Below, one piece after another: positions 13,401-28,024 of a stretch of 64,000 bases of DNA. Source of the DNA: Haliclona indistincta. Its lineage: Eukaryota > Porifera > Demospongiae > Haplosclerida > Chalinidae. Under the pieces are notes generated by a model. The model was not told the DNA's origin, did not search any database, and worked only from the letters and a program-made list of their open reading frames with translations. Numbering within the stretch: the stretch's first letter is position 1; each line of letters starts with the position of its first letter. Position numbers and translations under genes: made by a program. The stretch spans positions 18,265,752 through 18,329,751 of the forward strand of contig OZ024783.1 of the NCBI GenBank assembly GCA_964017065.1. The letters run 5' to 3'.

Positions 13401-16400
13401 AGAGGTATGACACAGGTAGGTCAGTATACAAGCATGGTAGTAGACATGTGTGTGTTGAGAGGTATGACACAGGTAGGTCAGTATACAAGCATAGTAGGAG
13501 ACATGTGTGTGTTGAGAGGTATGACACAGGTAGGTCAGTATACAAGCATGGTAGTAGACATGTGTGTGAGGTATGACACAGGTAGGTCAGAATACAAGCA
13601 TGGTAGTAGACATGTGTGTGTTGAGAGGTATGACACAGGTAGGTCAGTATACAAGCATGGTAGTAGACATGTGTGTTGAGAGGTATGACACAGGTAGGTC
13701 AGTATACAAACATGGTAGTAGACATGTGTGTGTTGAGAGGTATGACACAGGTAGGTCAGTATACAAGCATTGTAGTAGACATTTGTGAGAGGTATGACAC
13801 TGGTAGGTCAGTATACAAGCATTGCAGTAGACATGTGTGTGTTGAGAGGTACGACACAGGTAGGTCAGTACACAAGTATGGTAGTAGACATGTGTGTGAG
13901 GTATGACACAGGTAGGTCAGTATACAAGCATGGTAGTAGACATGTGTGTGTTGAGAGGTATGACACAGGTAGGTCAGAATACAAGCATGGTAGTAGACAT
14001 GTGTGTGTTGAGAGGTACGACACAGGTAGGTCAGTACACAAGCATGGTAGTAGACATGTGTGTGTTGAGAGGTATGACACAGGTAGGTCAGTATACAAGC
14101 ATGGTAGTAGACATGTGTGTGAGGTATGACACAGGTAGGTCAGTACACAAGTATGGTAGTAGACATGAGTGTGTTGAGAGGTATGACACAGGTAGGTCAG
14201 TATACAAGCATGGTAGTAGACATGTGTGTGTTGAGAGGTATGACACAGGTAGGTCAGTATACAAGCATGGTAGTAGACATGTGTGTGAGGTATGACACAG
14301 GTAGGTCAGTATACAAGCATGGTAGTAGACATGTGTGAGAGGTACGACACAGGTAAGTCAGTACACAAGTATGGTAGTAGACATGTGTGTGAGGTATGAC
14401 ACAGGTAGGTCAGTATACAAGCATGGTAGTAGACATGTGTGTGTTGAGAGGTATGACACAGGTAGGTCAGTATACAAGCATGGTAGTAGACATGTGTGTG
14501 AGGTATGACACAGGTAGGTCAGTATACAAGCATGGTAGTAGACATGTGTGTGCTGAGAGGTACGACACAGGTAGGTCAGTATACAAGAATGGTAGTAGAC
14601 ATGTGTGTGAGGTATGACACAGGTAGGTCAGAATACAAGCATGGTAGTAGACATGTGTGTGTTGAGAGGTATGACACAGGTAGGTCAGAATACAAGCATG
14701 GTAGTAGACATGTGTGTGTTGAGAGGTATGACACAGGTAGGTCAGAATACAAGCATGGTAGTAGACATGTGTGTGTTGAGAGGTATGACACAGGTAGGTC
14801 AGTATACAAGCATGGTAGTAGACATGTGTGTGAGGTATGACACAGGTAGGTCAGAATACAAGCATGGTAGTAGACATGTGTGTGTTGAGAGGTATGACAC
14901 AGGTAGGTCAGTATACAAGCATGGTAGTAGACATGTGTGTGAGCTATGACACAGGTAGGTCAGTATACAAGCATGGTAGTAGACATGTGTGTTGAGAGGT
15001 ATGACACAGGTAGGTCAGTGTACAAACATGGTAGTAGACATGTGTGAGAGGTATGACACAGGTAGGTCAGTATACAAGCATTGTAGTAGACATGTGTGTG
15101 TTGAGAGGTACGACACAGGTAGGTCAGTATACAAGCATGGTAGTAGACATGTGTGTGTTGAGAGGTACGACACAGGTAGGTCAGTACACAAGTATGGTTG
15201 TAGACATGTGTGTGAGGTATGACACAGGTAGGTCAGTATACAAGCATGGTAGTAGACATGTGTGTGTTGAGAGGTATGACACAGGTAGGTCAGTATACAA
15301 GCATGGTAGTAGACATGTGTGTGTTGAGAGGTATGACACAGGTAGGTAAGCATACAAGCATGGTACTAGACATGTGTGTGTTGAGAGGTATGACACAGGT
15401 AGGTCAGTATACAAGCATGGTAGTAGACATGTGTGAGAGGTACGACACAGGTAGGTCAGTACACAAGTATGGTAGTAGACATGTGTGTGAGGTATGACAC
15501 AGGTAGGTCAGTATACAAGCATGGTAGTAGACATGTGTGTGTTGAGAGGTATGACACAGGTAGGTCAGTATACAAGCATGGTAGTAGACATGTGTGTGAG
15601 GTATGACACAGGTAGGTCAGTATACAAGCATGGTAGTAGACATGTGTGTGTTGAGAGGTATGACACAGGTAGGTCAGTATACAAGCATGGTAGTAGACAT
15701 GTGTGTGTTGAGAGGTATGACACAGGTAGGTCAGTATACAAGCATGGTAGTAGACATGTGTGTGTTGAGAGATACACAGGTAGGTCAGTATACAAGCATG
15801 GTAGTAGACATGTGTGTGAGGTATGACACAGGTAGGTCAGTATACAAGCATGGTAGTAGACATGTGTGTGTTGAGAGGTATGACACAGGTAGGTAAGCAT
15901 ACAAGCATGGTACTAGACATGTGTGTGTTGAGAGGTATGACACAGGTAGGTCAGTATACAAGCATGGTAGTAGACATGTGTGAGAGGTACGACACAGGTA
16001 GGTCAGTACACAAGTATGGTAGTAGACATGTGTGTGAGGTATGACACAGGTAAGTCAGTATACAAGCATGGTAGTAGACATGTGTGTGTTGAGAGGTATG
16101 ACACAGTTAGGTCATATACAAGCATGGTAGTAGACATGTGTGTGTTGAGACATACGACACAGGTAGGTCAGTATACAAGCATGGTAGTAGACATGTGTGT
16201 GAGGTATGACACAGGTAGGTCAGTATACAAGCATGGTAGTAGACATGTGTGTGATGAGAGGAACGACACAGGTAGGTCAGTATACAAGCATGGTAGTAGA
16301 CATGTGTGAGAGGTATGTCACAGGCAGGTCAGTATACAAGGATGGTAGTAGACATGTGTGTGTTGAGAGGTATGACACAGGTAGGTCAGTATACAAGGAT

Positions 16401-18136
16401 GGTAGTAGACATGTGTGTGTTGAGAGGTAGGACAAAGGTAGGTCAGTATACAAGCATGGTAGTAGACATGTGTGTGTTGAGAGATACACAGGTAGGTCAT
16501 ATACAAGCATGGTAGTAGACATGTATGTGTTGAGAGGTACGACACAGGAAGGGCAGTATACAAGCATGGTAGTAGACATGTGTGAGAGGTATGACACAGG
16601 TAGGTCAGTATACAAGCATGGTAGTAGACATGTGTGTGAGGTATGACACAGGTAGGTCAGTATACAAGCATGGTAGTAGACATGTGTGTGAGGTACGACA
16701 CAGGTAGGTCAGTATACAAGCATGGTAGTAGACATGTGTGTGTTGAGAGGTATGACACAGGTAGGTCAGTATACAAGCATGGTAGTAGACATGTGTGTGA
16801 GGTATGACACAGGTAGGTCAGTATACAAGCATGGTAGTAGACATGTGTGTGTTGAGAGGTATGACACAGGTAGGTCAGTATACAAGCATGGTAGTAGACA
16901 TGTGTGTGAGGTATGACACAGGTAGGTCAGTATACAAGCATGGTAGTAGACATGTGTGTGTTGAGAGGTATGACACAGGTAGGTCAGTATACAAGCATGG
17001 TAGTAGACATGTGTGTGAGGTATGACACAGGTAGGTCAGTATACAAGCATGGTAGTAGACATGTGTGTGCTGAGAGGTACGACACAGGTAGGTCAGTATA
17101 CAAGAATGGTAGTAGACATGTGTGTGTTGAGAGGTATGACACAGGTAGGTCAGAATACAAGCATGGTAGTAGACATGTGTGTGTTGAGAGGTATGACACA
17201 GGTAGGTCAGTATACAAGCATAGTAGTAGACATGTGTGTGTTGAGAGGTATGACACAGGTAGGTCAGTATACAAGCATGGTAGTAGACATGTGTGTGAGG
17301 TATGACACAGGTAGGTCAGAATACAAGCATGGTAGTAGACATGTGTGTGTTGAGAGGTATGACACAGGTAGGTCAGTATACAAGCATGGTAGTAGACATG
17401 TGTGTGCTGAGAGGTACGACACAGGTAGGTCAGTATACAAGCATGGTAGTAGACACGTGTGTGTTGAGAGGTATGACACAGGTAGGTCAGTATACAAGCA
17501 TGGTAGTAGACATGTGTGTGTTGAGAGGTAGGACACAGGTAGGTCAGTATACAAGCATGGTAGTAGACATGTGTGTGTTGAGAGGTACGACACAGGTAGG
17601 TCAGTATACAAGCATGGTAGTAGACATGTGTGTGTTGAGAGGTATGACACAAGTAGGTCAGTATACAAGCATGGTAGTAGACATGTGTGTGAGGTATGAC
17701 ACAGGTAGGTCAGAATACAAGCATGGTAGTAGACATGTGTGTGTTGAGAGGTATGACACAGGTAGGTCAGTATACGAGCATGGTAGTAGACATGTGTGTG
17801 CTGAGAGGTACGACACAGGTAGGTCAGTATACAAGCATGGTAGTAGACACGTGTGTGTTGAGAGGTATGACACAGGTAGGTCAGTATACAAGCATGGTAG
17901 TAGACATGTGTGTGAGGTATGACACAGGTAGGTCAGTATACAAGCATGGTAGTAGACATGTGTGTGAGGTACGACACAGGTAGGTCAGTATACAAGCATG
18001 GTAGTAGACATGTGTGTGTTGAGAGGTATGACACAGGTAGGTCAGAATACAAGCATGGTAGTAGACATGTGTGTGTTGAGAGGTATGACACAGGTAGGTC
18101 AGTATACAAGCATGGTAGTAGACATGTGTGTGAGGT

Positions 18137-19490
18137 ATGACACAGGTAGGTCAGTATACAAGCATGGTAGTAGACATGTGTGTGTTGAGAGGTATGACAC
18201 AGGTAGGTCAGTATACAAGCATGGTAGTAGACATGTGTGTGAGGTATGACACAGGTAGGTCAGAATACAAGCATGGTAGTAGACATGTGTGTGTTGAGAG
18301 GTATGACACAGGTAGGTCAGTATACGAGCATGGTAGTAGACATGTGTGTGCTGAGAGGTACGACACAGGTAGGTCAGTATACAAGCATGGTAGTAGACAC
18401 GTGTGTGTTGAGAGGTATGACACAGGTAGGTCAGTATACAAGCATGGTAGTAGACATGTGTGTGAGGTATGACACAGGTAGGTCAGTATACAAGCATGGT
18501 AGTAGACATGTGTGTGAGGTACGACACAGGTAGGTCAGTATACAAGCATGGTAGTAGACATGTGTGTGTTGAGAGGTATGACACAGGTAGGTCAGTATAC
18601 AAGCATGGTAGTAGACATGTGTGTGAGGTATGACACAGGTAGGTCAGTATACAAGCATGGTAGTAGACATGTGTGTGTTGAGAGGTATGACACAGGTAGG
18701 TCAGTATACAAGCATGGTAGTAGACATGTGTGTGAGGTATGACACAGGTAGGTCAGTATACAAGCATGGTAGTAGACATGTGTGTGTTGAGAGGTATGAC
18801 ACAGGTAGGTCAGTATACAAGCATGGTAGTAGACATGTGTGTGAGGTATGACACAGGTAGGTCAGTATACAAGCAAGGTAGTAGACATGTATGTGCTGAG
18901 AGGTACGACACAGGTAGGTCAGTATACAAGAATGGTAGTAGACATGTGTGTGTTGAGAGGTATGACACAGGTAGGTCAGAATACAAGCATGGTAGTAGAC
19001 ATGTGTGTGTTGAGAGGTATGACACAGGTAGGTCAGTATACAAGCATAGTAGTAGACATGTGTGTGTTGAGAGGTATGACACAGGTAGGTCAGTATACAA
19101 GCATGGTAGTAGACATGTGTGTGAGGTATGACACAGGTAGGTCAGAATACAAGCATGGTAGTAGACATGTGTGTGTTGAGAGGTATGACACAGGTAGGTC
19201 AGTATACAAGCATGGTAGTAGACATGTGTGTGCTGAGAGGTACGACACAGGTAGGTCAGTATACAAGCATGGTAGTAGACACGTGTGTGTTGAGAGGTAT
19301 GACACAGGTAGGTCAGTATACAAGCATGGTAGTAGACATGTGTGTGTTGAGAGGTAGGACACAGGTAGGTCAGTATACAAGCATGGTAGTAGACATGTGT
19401 GTGTTGAGAGGTACGACACAGGTAGGTCAGTATACAAGCATGGTAGTAGACATGTGTGTGTTGAGAGGTATGACACAGGTAGGTCAGTAT
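18137..19490 (+). repeat. Long-range duplicated satellite block (copy 1; copy 2 at +4775)
   Basis: Monomer order and private variants in about 18.2-19.49 kb are repeated 4775 bp downstream (about 22.98-24.27 kb). Shared private markers include a CAAGCAAGG monomer (about 18873 and 23648), a TATACGAGC monomer (about 18322 and 23097) and the same order of CAAGAATGG, CAGAATAC and CATAGTAG monomers. At least one substitution separates them (ATGTATGTG versus ATGTGTGTG after the CAAGCAAGG unit). Exact ends need a dot plot. Confidence 0.75.
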
Positions 19491-22400
19491 ACAAGCATGG
19501 TAGTAGACATGTGTGTGAGGTATGACACAGGTAGGTCAGTATACAAGTATGGTAGTAGACATGTGTGTGAGGTACGACACAGGTAGGTCAGTATACAAGC
19601 ATGGTAGTAGACATGTGTGTGTTGAGAGGTACGACACAGGTAGGTCAGTATACAAGCATGGTAGTAGACATGTGTGTGTTGAGAGGTACGACACAGGTAG
19701 GTCAGTATACAAGCATGGTAGTAGACATGTGTGTGTTGAGAGGTATGACACAGGTAGGTCAGTATACAAGCATGGTAGTAGACATGTGTGTGAGGTATGA
19801 CACAGGTAGGTCAGTATACAAGCATGGTAGTAGACATGTGTGTGTTGAGAGGTATGACACAGGTAGGTCAGTATACAAGCATGGTAGTAGACATGTGTGT
19901 GAGGTATGACACAGGTAGGTCAGTATACAAGCATGGTAGTAGACATGTGTGTGTTGAGAGGTATGACACAGGTAGGTCAGTATACAAGCATGGTAGTAGA
20001 CATGTGTGTGAGGTATGACACAGGTAGGTCAGTATACAAGCATGGTAGTAGACATGTGTGTGAGGTATGACACAGGTAGGTCAGTATACAAGCATGGTAG
20101 TAGACATGTGTGTGCTGAGAGGTACGACACAGGTAGGTCAGTATACAAGAATGGTAGTAGACATGTGTGTGTTGAGAGGTATGACACAGGTAGGTCAGAA
20201 TACAAGCATGGTAGTAGACATGTGTGTGTTGAGAGGTATGACACAGGTAGGTCAGTATACAAGCATAGTAGTAGACATGTGTGTGTTGAGAGGTATGACA
20301 CAGGTAGGTCAGTATACAAGCATGGTAGTAGACATGTGTGTGAGGTATGACACAGGTAGGTCAGAATACAAGCATGGTAGTAGACATGTGTGTGTTGAGA
20401 GGTATGACACAGGTAGGTCAGTATACAAGCATGGTAGTAGACATGTGTGTGCTGAGAGGTACGACACAGGTAGGTCAGTATACAAGCATGGTAGTAGACA
20501 CGTGTGTGTTGAGAGGTATGACACAGGTAGGTCAGTATACAAGCATGGTAGTAGACATGTGTGTGTTGAGAGGTAGGACACAGGTAGGTCAGTATACAAG
20601 CATGGTAGTAGACATGTGTGTGTTGAGAGGTACGACACAGGTAGGTCAGTATACAAGCATGGTAGTAGACATGTGTGTGTTGAGAGGTATGACACAGGTA
20701 GGTCAGTATACAAGCATAGTAGTAGACATGTGTGTGTTGAGAGGTATGACACAGGTAGGTCAGTATACAAGCATGGTAGTAGACATGTGTGTGAGGTATG
20801 ACACAGGTAGGTCAGAATACAAGCATGGTAGTAGACATGTGTGTGTTGAGAGGTATGACACAGGTAGGTCAGTATACAAGCATGGTAGTAGACATGTGTG
20901 TGCTGAGAGGTACGACACAGGTAGGTCAGTATACAAGCATGGTAGTAGACACGTGTGTGTTGAGAGGTATGACACAGGTAGGTCAGTATACAAGCATGGT
21001 AGTAGACATGTGTGTGTTGAGAGGTAGGACACAGGTAGGTCAGTATACAAGCATGGTAGTAGACATGTGTGTGTTGAGAGGTACGACACAGGTAGGTCAG
21101 TATACAAGCATGGTAGTAGACATGTGTGTGTTGAGAGGTATGACACAGGTAGGTCAGTATACAAGCATGGTAGTAGACATGTGTGTGTTGAGAGGTATGA
21201 CACAGGTAGGTCAGTATACAAGCATGGTAGTAGACATGTGTGTGCTGAGAGGTACGACACAGGTAGGTCAGTATACAAGCATGGTAGTAGACACGTGTGA
21301 GAGGTATGACACAGGTAGGTTAGTATACAAGCATGGTAGTAGACATGTGTGTGTTGAGAGGTAGGACACAGGTAGGTCAGTATACAAGCATGGTAGTAGA
21401 CATGTGTGTGTTGAGAGGTACGACACAGGCAGGTCAGTATACAAGCATAGTAGTAGACATGTGTGTGTTGAGAGGTATGACACAGGTAGGGCAGTATACA
21501 AGCATGGTAGTAGACATGTGTGAGGGGTATGACACAGGTAGGTCAGTATACAAGCATGGTAGTAGACATGCGTGTTGAGAGGTAGGACAAAGGTAGGCCA
21601 GTATACAAGCATTGTAGTAGACATGTGTGTGTTGAGAGGTATGACACAGGTAGGTCAGTATACAAGCATGGTAGTAGACATGTGTGTGTTGAGAGGTAGG
21701 ACACAGGTAGGTCAGTATACAAGTATGGTAGTTGACATGTGTGTGTTGAGAGGTACGACACAGGTAGGTCAGTATACAAGCATGGTAGTAGACATGTGTG
21801 TGTTGAGAGGTATGACACAGGTAGGTCAGTATACAAGCATGGTAGTAGACATGTGTGTGAGGTATGACACAGGTAGGTCAGTATACAAGTATGGTAGTAG
21901 ACATGTGTGTGAGGTACGACACAGGTAGGTCAGTATACAAGCATGGTAGTAGACATGTGTGTGTTGAGAGGTATGACACAGGTAGGTCAGTATACAAGCA
22001 TGGTAGTAGACATGTGTGTGAGGTATGACACAGGTAGGTCAGTATACAAGCATGGTAGTAGACATGTGTGTGTTGAGAGGTATGACACAGGTAGGTCAGT
22101 ATACAAGCATGGTAGTAGACATGTGTGTGAGGTATGACACAGGTAGGTCAGTATACAAGCATGGTAGTAGACATGTGTGTGTTGAGAGGTATGACACAGG
22201 TAGGTCAGTATACAAGCATGGTAGTAGACATGTGTGTGAGGTATGACACAGGTAGGTCAGTATACAAGCATGGTAGTAGACATGTGTGTGAGGTATGACA
22301 CAGGTAGTTCAGTATACAAGCATGGTAGTAGACATGTGTGTGAGGTATGACACAGGTAGGTCAGTATACAAGCATGGTAGTAGACATGTGTGTGCTGAGA

Positions 22401-25400
22401 GGTACGACACAGGTAGGTCAGTATACAAGAATGGTAGTAGACATGTGTGTGTTGAGAGGTATGACACAGGTAGGTCAGAATACAAGCATGGTAGTAGACA
22501 TGTGTGTGTTGAGAGGTATGACACAGGTAGGTCAGTATACAAGCATAGTAGTAGACATGTGTGTGTTGAGAGGTATGACACAGGTAGGTCAGTATACAAG
22601 CATGGTAGTAGACATGTGTGTGAGGTATGACACAGGTAGGTCAGAATACAAGCATGGTAGTAGACATGTGTGTGTTGAGAGGTATGACACAGGTAGGTCA
22701 GTATACAAGCATGGTAGTAGACATGTGTGTGCTGAGAGGTACGACACAGGTAGGTCAGTATACAAGCATGGTAGTAGACACGTGTGTGTTGAGAGGTATG
22801 ACACAGGTAGGTCAGTATACAAGCATGGTAGTAGACATGTGTGTGTTGAGAGGTAGGACACAGGTAGGTCAGTATACAAGCATGGTAGTAGACATGTGTG
22901 TGTTGAGAGGTACGACACAGGTAGGTCAGTATACAAGCATGGTAGTAGACATGTGTGTGTTGAGAGGTATGACACAGGTAGGTCAGTATACAAGCATGGT
23001 AGTAGACATGTGTGTGAGGTATGACACAGGTAGGTCAGAATACAAGCATGGTAGTAGACATGTGTGTGTTGAGAGGTATGACACAGGTAGGTCAGTATAC
23101 GAGCATGGTAGTAGACATGTGTGTGCTGAGAGGTACGACACAGGTAGGTCAGTATACAAGCATGGTAGTAGACACGTGTGTGTTGAGAGGTATGACACAG
23201 GTAGGTCAGTATACAAGCATGGTAGTAGACATGTGTGTGAGGTATGACACAGGTAGGTCAGTATACAAGCATGGTAGTAGACATGTGTGTGAGGTACGAC
23301 ACAGGTAGGTCAGTATACAAGCATGGTAGTAGACATGTGTGTGTTGAGAGGTATGACACAGGTAGGTCAGTATACAAGCATGGTAGTAGACATGTGTGTG
23401 AGGTATGACACAGGTAGGTCAGTATACAAGCATGGTAGTAGACATGTGTGTGTTGAGAGGTATGACACAGGTAGGTCAGTATACAAGCATGGTAGTAGAC
23501 ATGTGTGTGAGGTATGACACAGGTAGGTCAGTATACAAGCATGGTAGTAGACATGTGTGTGTTGAGAGGTATGACACAGGTAGGTCAGTATACAAGCATG
23601 GTAGTAGACATGTGTGTGAGGTATGACACAGGTAGGTCAGTATACAAGCAAGGTAGTAGACATGTGTGTGCTGAGAGGTACGACACAGGTAGGTCAGTAT
23701 ACAAGAATGGTAGTAGACATGTGTGTGTTGAGAGGTATGACACAGGTAGGTCAGAATACAAGCATGGTAGTAGACATGTGTGTGTTGAGAGGTATGACAC
23801 AGGTAGGTCAGTATACAAGCATAGTAGTAGACATGTGTGTGTTGAGAGGTATGACACAGGTAGGTCAGTATACAAGCATGGTAGTAGACATGTGTGTGAG
23901 GTATGACACAGGTAGGTCAGAATACAAGCATGGTAGTAGACATGTGTGTGTTGAGAGGTATGACACAGGTAGGTCAGTATACAAGCATGGTAGTAGACAT
24001 GTGTGTGCTGAGAGGTACGACACAGGTAGGTCAGTATACAAGCATGGTAGTAGACACGTGTGTGTTGAGAGGTATGACACAGGTAGGTCAGTATACAAGC
24101 ATGGTAGTAGACATGTGTGTGTTGAGAGGTAGGACACAGGTAGGTCAGTATACAAGCATGGTAGTAGACATGTGTGTGTTGAGAGGTACGACACAGGTAG
24201 GTCAGTATACAAGCATGGTAGTAGACATGTGTGTGTTGAGAGGTATGACACAGGTAGGTCAGTATACAAGCATGGTAGTAGACATGTGTGTGTTGAGAGG
24301 TATGACACAGGTAGGTCAGTATACAAGCATGGTAGTAGACATGTGTGTGCTGAGAGGTACGACACAGGTAGGTCAGTATACAAGCATGGTAGTAGACACG
24401 TGTGAGAGGTATGACACAGGTAGGTTAGTATACAAGCATGGTAGTAGACATGTGTGTGTTGAGAGGTAGGACACAGGTAGGTCAGTATACAAGCATGGTA
24501 GTAGACATGTGTGTGTTGAGAGGTACGACACAGGCAGGTCAGTATACAAGCATGGTAGTAGACATGTGTGTGTTGAGAGGTATGACACAGGTAGGTCATA
24601 TACAAGCATGGTAGTAGACATGTGTGTGTTGAGAGGTATGACACAGGTAGGGCAGTATACAAGCATGGTAGTAGACATGTGTGAGGGGTATGACACAGGT
24701 AGGTCAGTATACAAGCATGGTAGTAGACATGCGTGTTGAGAGGTAGGACAAAGGTAGGCCAGTATACAAGCATTGTAGTAGACATGTGTGTGTTGAGAGG
24801 TATGACACAGGTAGGTCAGTATACAAGCATGGTAGTAGACATGTGTGTGAGGTATGACAGAGGTAGGTCAGTATACAAGCACGGTAGTAGACACGTGTGT
24901 GTTGAGAGGTACGACACAGGTAGGTCAGTATACAAGCATGGTAGTAGACATGTGTGAGAGGTACGACACAGGTAGGTCAGTATACAAGCATGGTAGTAGA
25001 CATGTGTGCATGTGTTGAGAGGTACGACACAGGTAGGTCAGCATACAAGCATGGTACTAGACATGTGTGTGTTGAGAGGTATGACACAGGTAGGTCATAT
25101 ACAAGCATGGTAGTAGACACGTGTGTGTTGAGAGGTACGACACAGGTAGGTCAGTATACAAGCATGGTAGTAGACATGTGTGAGAGGTACGACACAGGTA
25201 GGTCAGTATACAAGCATGGTAGTAGACATGTGTGTGAGGTACGACACAGGTAGGTCAGTATACAAGCATGGTAGTAGACATGTGTGTGTTGAGAGGTATG
25301 ACACAGGTAGGTCATATACAAGCATGGTAGTAGACATGTGTGTGTTGAGAGGTATGACACAGGTAGGTCAGTATACAAGCATGGTATGACACAGGTAGGT

Positions 25401-26830
25401 CAGTATACAAGCATGGTATGACACAGGTAGGTCAGTATACAAGCATGGTAGTAGACATGTGTGTGTTGAGAGGTATGACACAAGTAGGTCAGTATACAAG
25501 CATGGTAGTAGACATGTGTGTGATGAGAGGTACGACACAGGTAGGTCAGTATACAAGCATGGTAGTAGACACGTGTGTGTTGAGAGGTACGACACAGGTA
25601 GGTCATATACAAGCATGGTAGTAGACATGTGTGTGTTGAGACATACGACACAGGTAGGTCAGTATACAAGCATGGTAGTAGACATGTGTGTGATGAGAGG
25701 TACGACACAGGTAGGTCAGTATACAAGCATGGTAGTAGACACGTGTGTGTTGAGAGGTACGACACAGGTAGGTCAGTATACAAGCATGGTAGTAGACATG
25801 TGTGTGTTGAGAGGTATGACACAGGTAGGTCAGTATACAAGCATGGTAGTAGACATGTGTGTGTTGAGAGGTATGACACAGGTAGGTCAGTATACAAGCA
25901 TGGTAGTAGACATGTGTGTGTTGAGAGGTATGACACAGGTAGGTCAGTATACAAGCATGGTAGTAGACACGTGTGAGAGGTATGACACAGGTAGGTCAGT
26001 ATACAAGCATGGTAGTAGACATGTGTGTGTTGAGAGGTAGGACACAGGTAGGTCAGTATACAAGCATGGTAGTAGACATGTGTGTGTTGAGAGGTACGAC
26101 ACAGGCAGGTCAGTATACAAGCATGGTAGTAGACATGTGTGTGTTGAGAGGTATGACACAGGTAGGTCAGTATACAAGCATGGTAGTAGACATGTGTGTG
26201 TTGAGAGGTATGACACAGGTAGGTCAGTATACAAGCATGGTAGTAGACATGTGTGTGAGGTATGACACAGGTAGGTCAGAATACAAGCATGGTAGTAGAC
26301 ATGTGTGTGTTGAGAGGTATGACACAGGTAGGTCATATACAAGCATGGTAGTAGACATGTGTGAGGGGTATGACACAGGTAGGTCAGTATACAAGCATGG
26401 TAGTAGACATGCGTGTTGAGAGGTAGGACAAAGGTAGGCCAGTATACAAGCATGGTAGTAGACATGTGTGTGTTGAGAGGTATGACACAGGTAGGTCAGT
26501 ATACAAGCATGGTAGTAGACATGTGTGTGTTGAGAGGTACGACACAGGCAGGTCAGTATACAAGCATGGTAGTAGACATGTGTGTGTTGAGAGGTATGAC
26601 ACAGGTAGGTCATATACAAGCATGGTAGTAGACATGTGTGAGGGGTATGACACAGGTAGGTCAGTATACAAGCATGGTAGTAGACACGTGTGTGTTGAGA
26701 GGTACGACACAGGTAGGTCAGTATACAAGCATGGTAGTAGACATGTGTGTGTTGAGAGGTATGACACAGGTAGGTCAGTATACAAGCATGGTAGTAGACA
26801 TGTGTGTGTTGAGAGGTATGACACAGGTAG

Positions 26831-28024
26831 GTCATATACAAGCATGGTAGTAGACATGTGTGTGTTGAGACATACGACACAGGTAGGTCAGTATACAAGC
26901 ATGGTAGTAGACATGTGTGTGATGAGAGGTACGACACAGGTAGGTCAGTATACAAGCATGGTAGTAGACACGTGTGTGTTGAGAGGTACGACACAGGTAG
27001 GTCAGTATACAAGCATGGTAGTAGACATGTGTGTGTTGAGAGGTATGACACAGGTAGGTCAGTATACAAGCATGGTAGTAGACATGTGTGTGTTGAGAGG
27101 TATGACACAGGTAGGTCAGTATACAAGCATGGTAGTAGACATGTGTGTGTTGAGAGGTATGACAGAGGTAGGTCATATACAAGCATGGTAGTAGACATGT
27201 GTGTGTTGAGAGGTATGACACAGGTAGGTCAGTATACAAGCATGGTAGTAGACATGTGTGTGTTGAGACATACGACACAGGTAGGTCAGTATACAAGCAT
27301 GGTAGTAGACATGTGTGTGATGAGAGGTACGACACAGGTAGGTCAGTATACAAGCATGGTAGTAGACACGTGTGTGTTGAGAAGTACGACACAGGTAGGT
27401 CAGTATACAAGCATGGTAGTAGACATGTGTGTGTTGAGAGGTACGACACAGGTAGGTCAGTATACAAGCATGGTAGTAGACATGTGTGTGTTGAGAGGTA
27501 CGACACAGGTAGGTCATATACAAGCATGGTAGTAGACATGTGTGTGTTGAGACATACGACACAGGTAGGTCAGTATACAAGCATGGTAGTAGACACGTGT
27601 GTGTTGAGAAGTACGACACAGGTAGGTCAGTATACAAGCATGGTAGTAGACATGTGTGTGTTGAGAGGTACGACACAGGTAGGTCAGTATACAAGCATGG
27701 TAGTAGACATGTGTGTGTTGAGAGGTACGACACAGGTAGGTCATATACAAGCATGGTAGTAGACATGTGTGTGTTGAGACATACGACACAGGTAGGTCAG
27801 TATACAAGCATGGTAGTAGACATGTGTGTGATGAGAGGTACGACACAGGTAGGTCAGTATACAAGCATGGTAGTAGACACGTGTGTGTTGAGAGGTACGA
27901 CACAGGTAGGTCAGTATACAAGCATGGTAGTAGACATGTGTGTGTTGAGAGGTATGACACAGGTAGGTCAGTATACAAGCATGGTAGCAGACATGTGTGT
28001 GTTGAGAGGTATGACACAGGTAGG
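26831..28024 (+). repeat. Higher-order repeat block with period n x 57 - 1
   Basis: Within the left array, a marker monomer reading GGTCATATACAAGC (one base short of GGTCAGTATACAAGC), followed by a monomer with TGAGACATACGACAC, recurs at 26831, 27172, 27513, 27740 and 28024. Intervals are 341, 341, 227 and 284 bp, which equal 6, 6, 4 and 5 times 57 minus 1. The block is a higher-order repeat whose copies differ by whole monomers. Confidence 0.85.
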
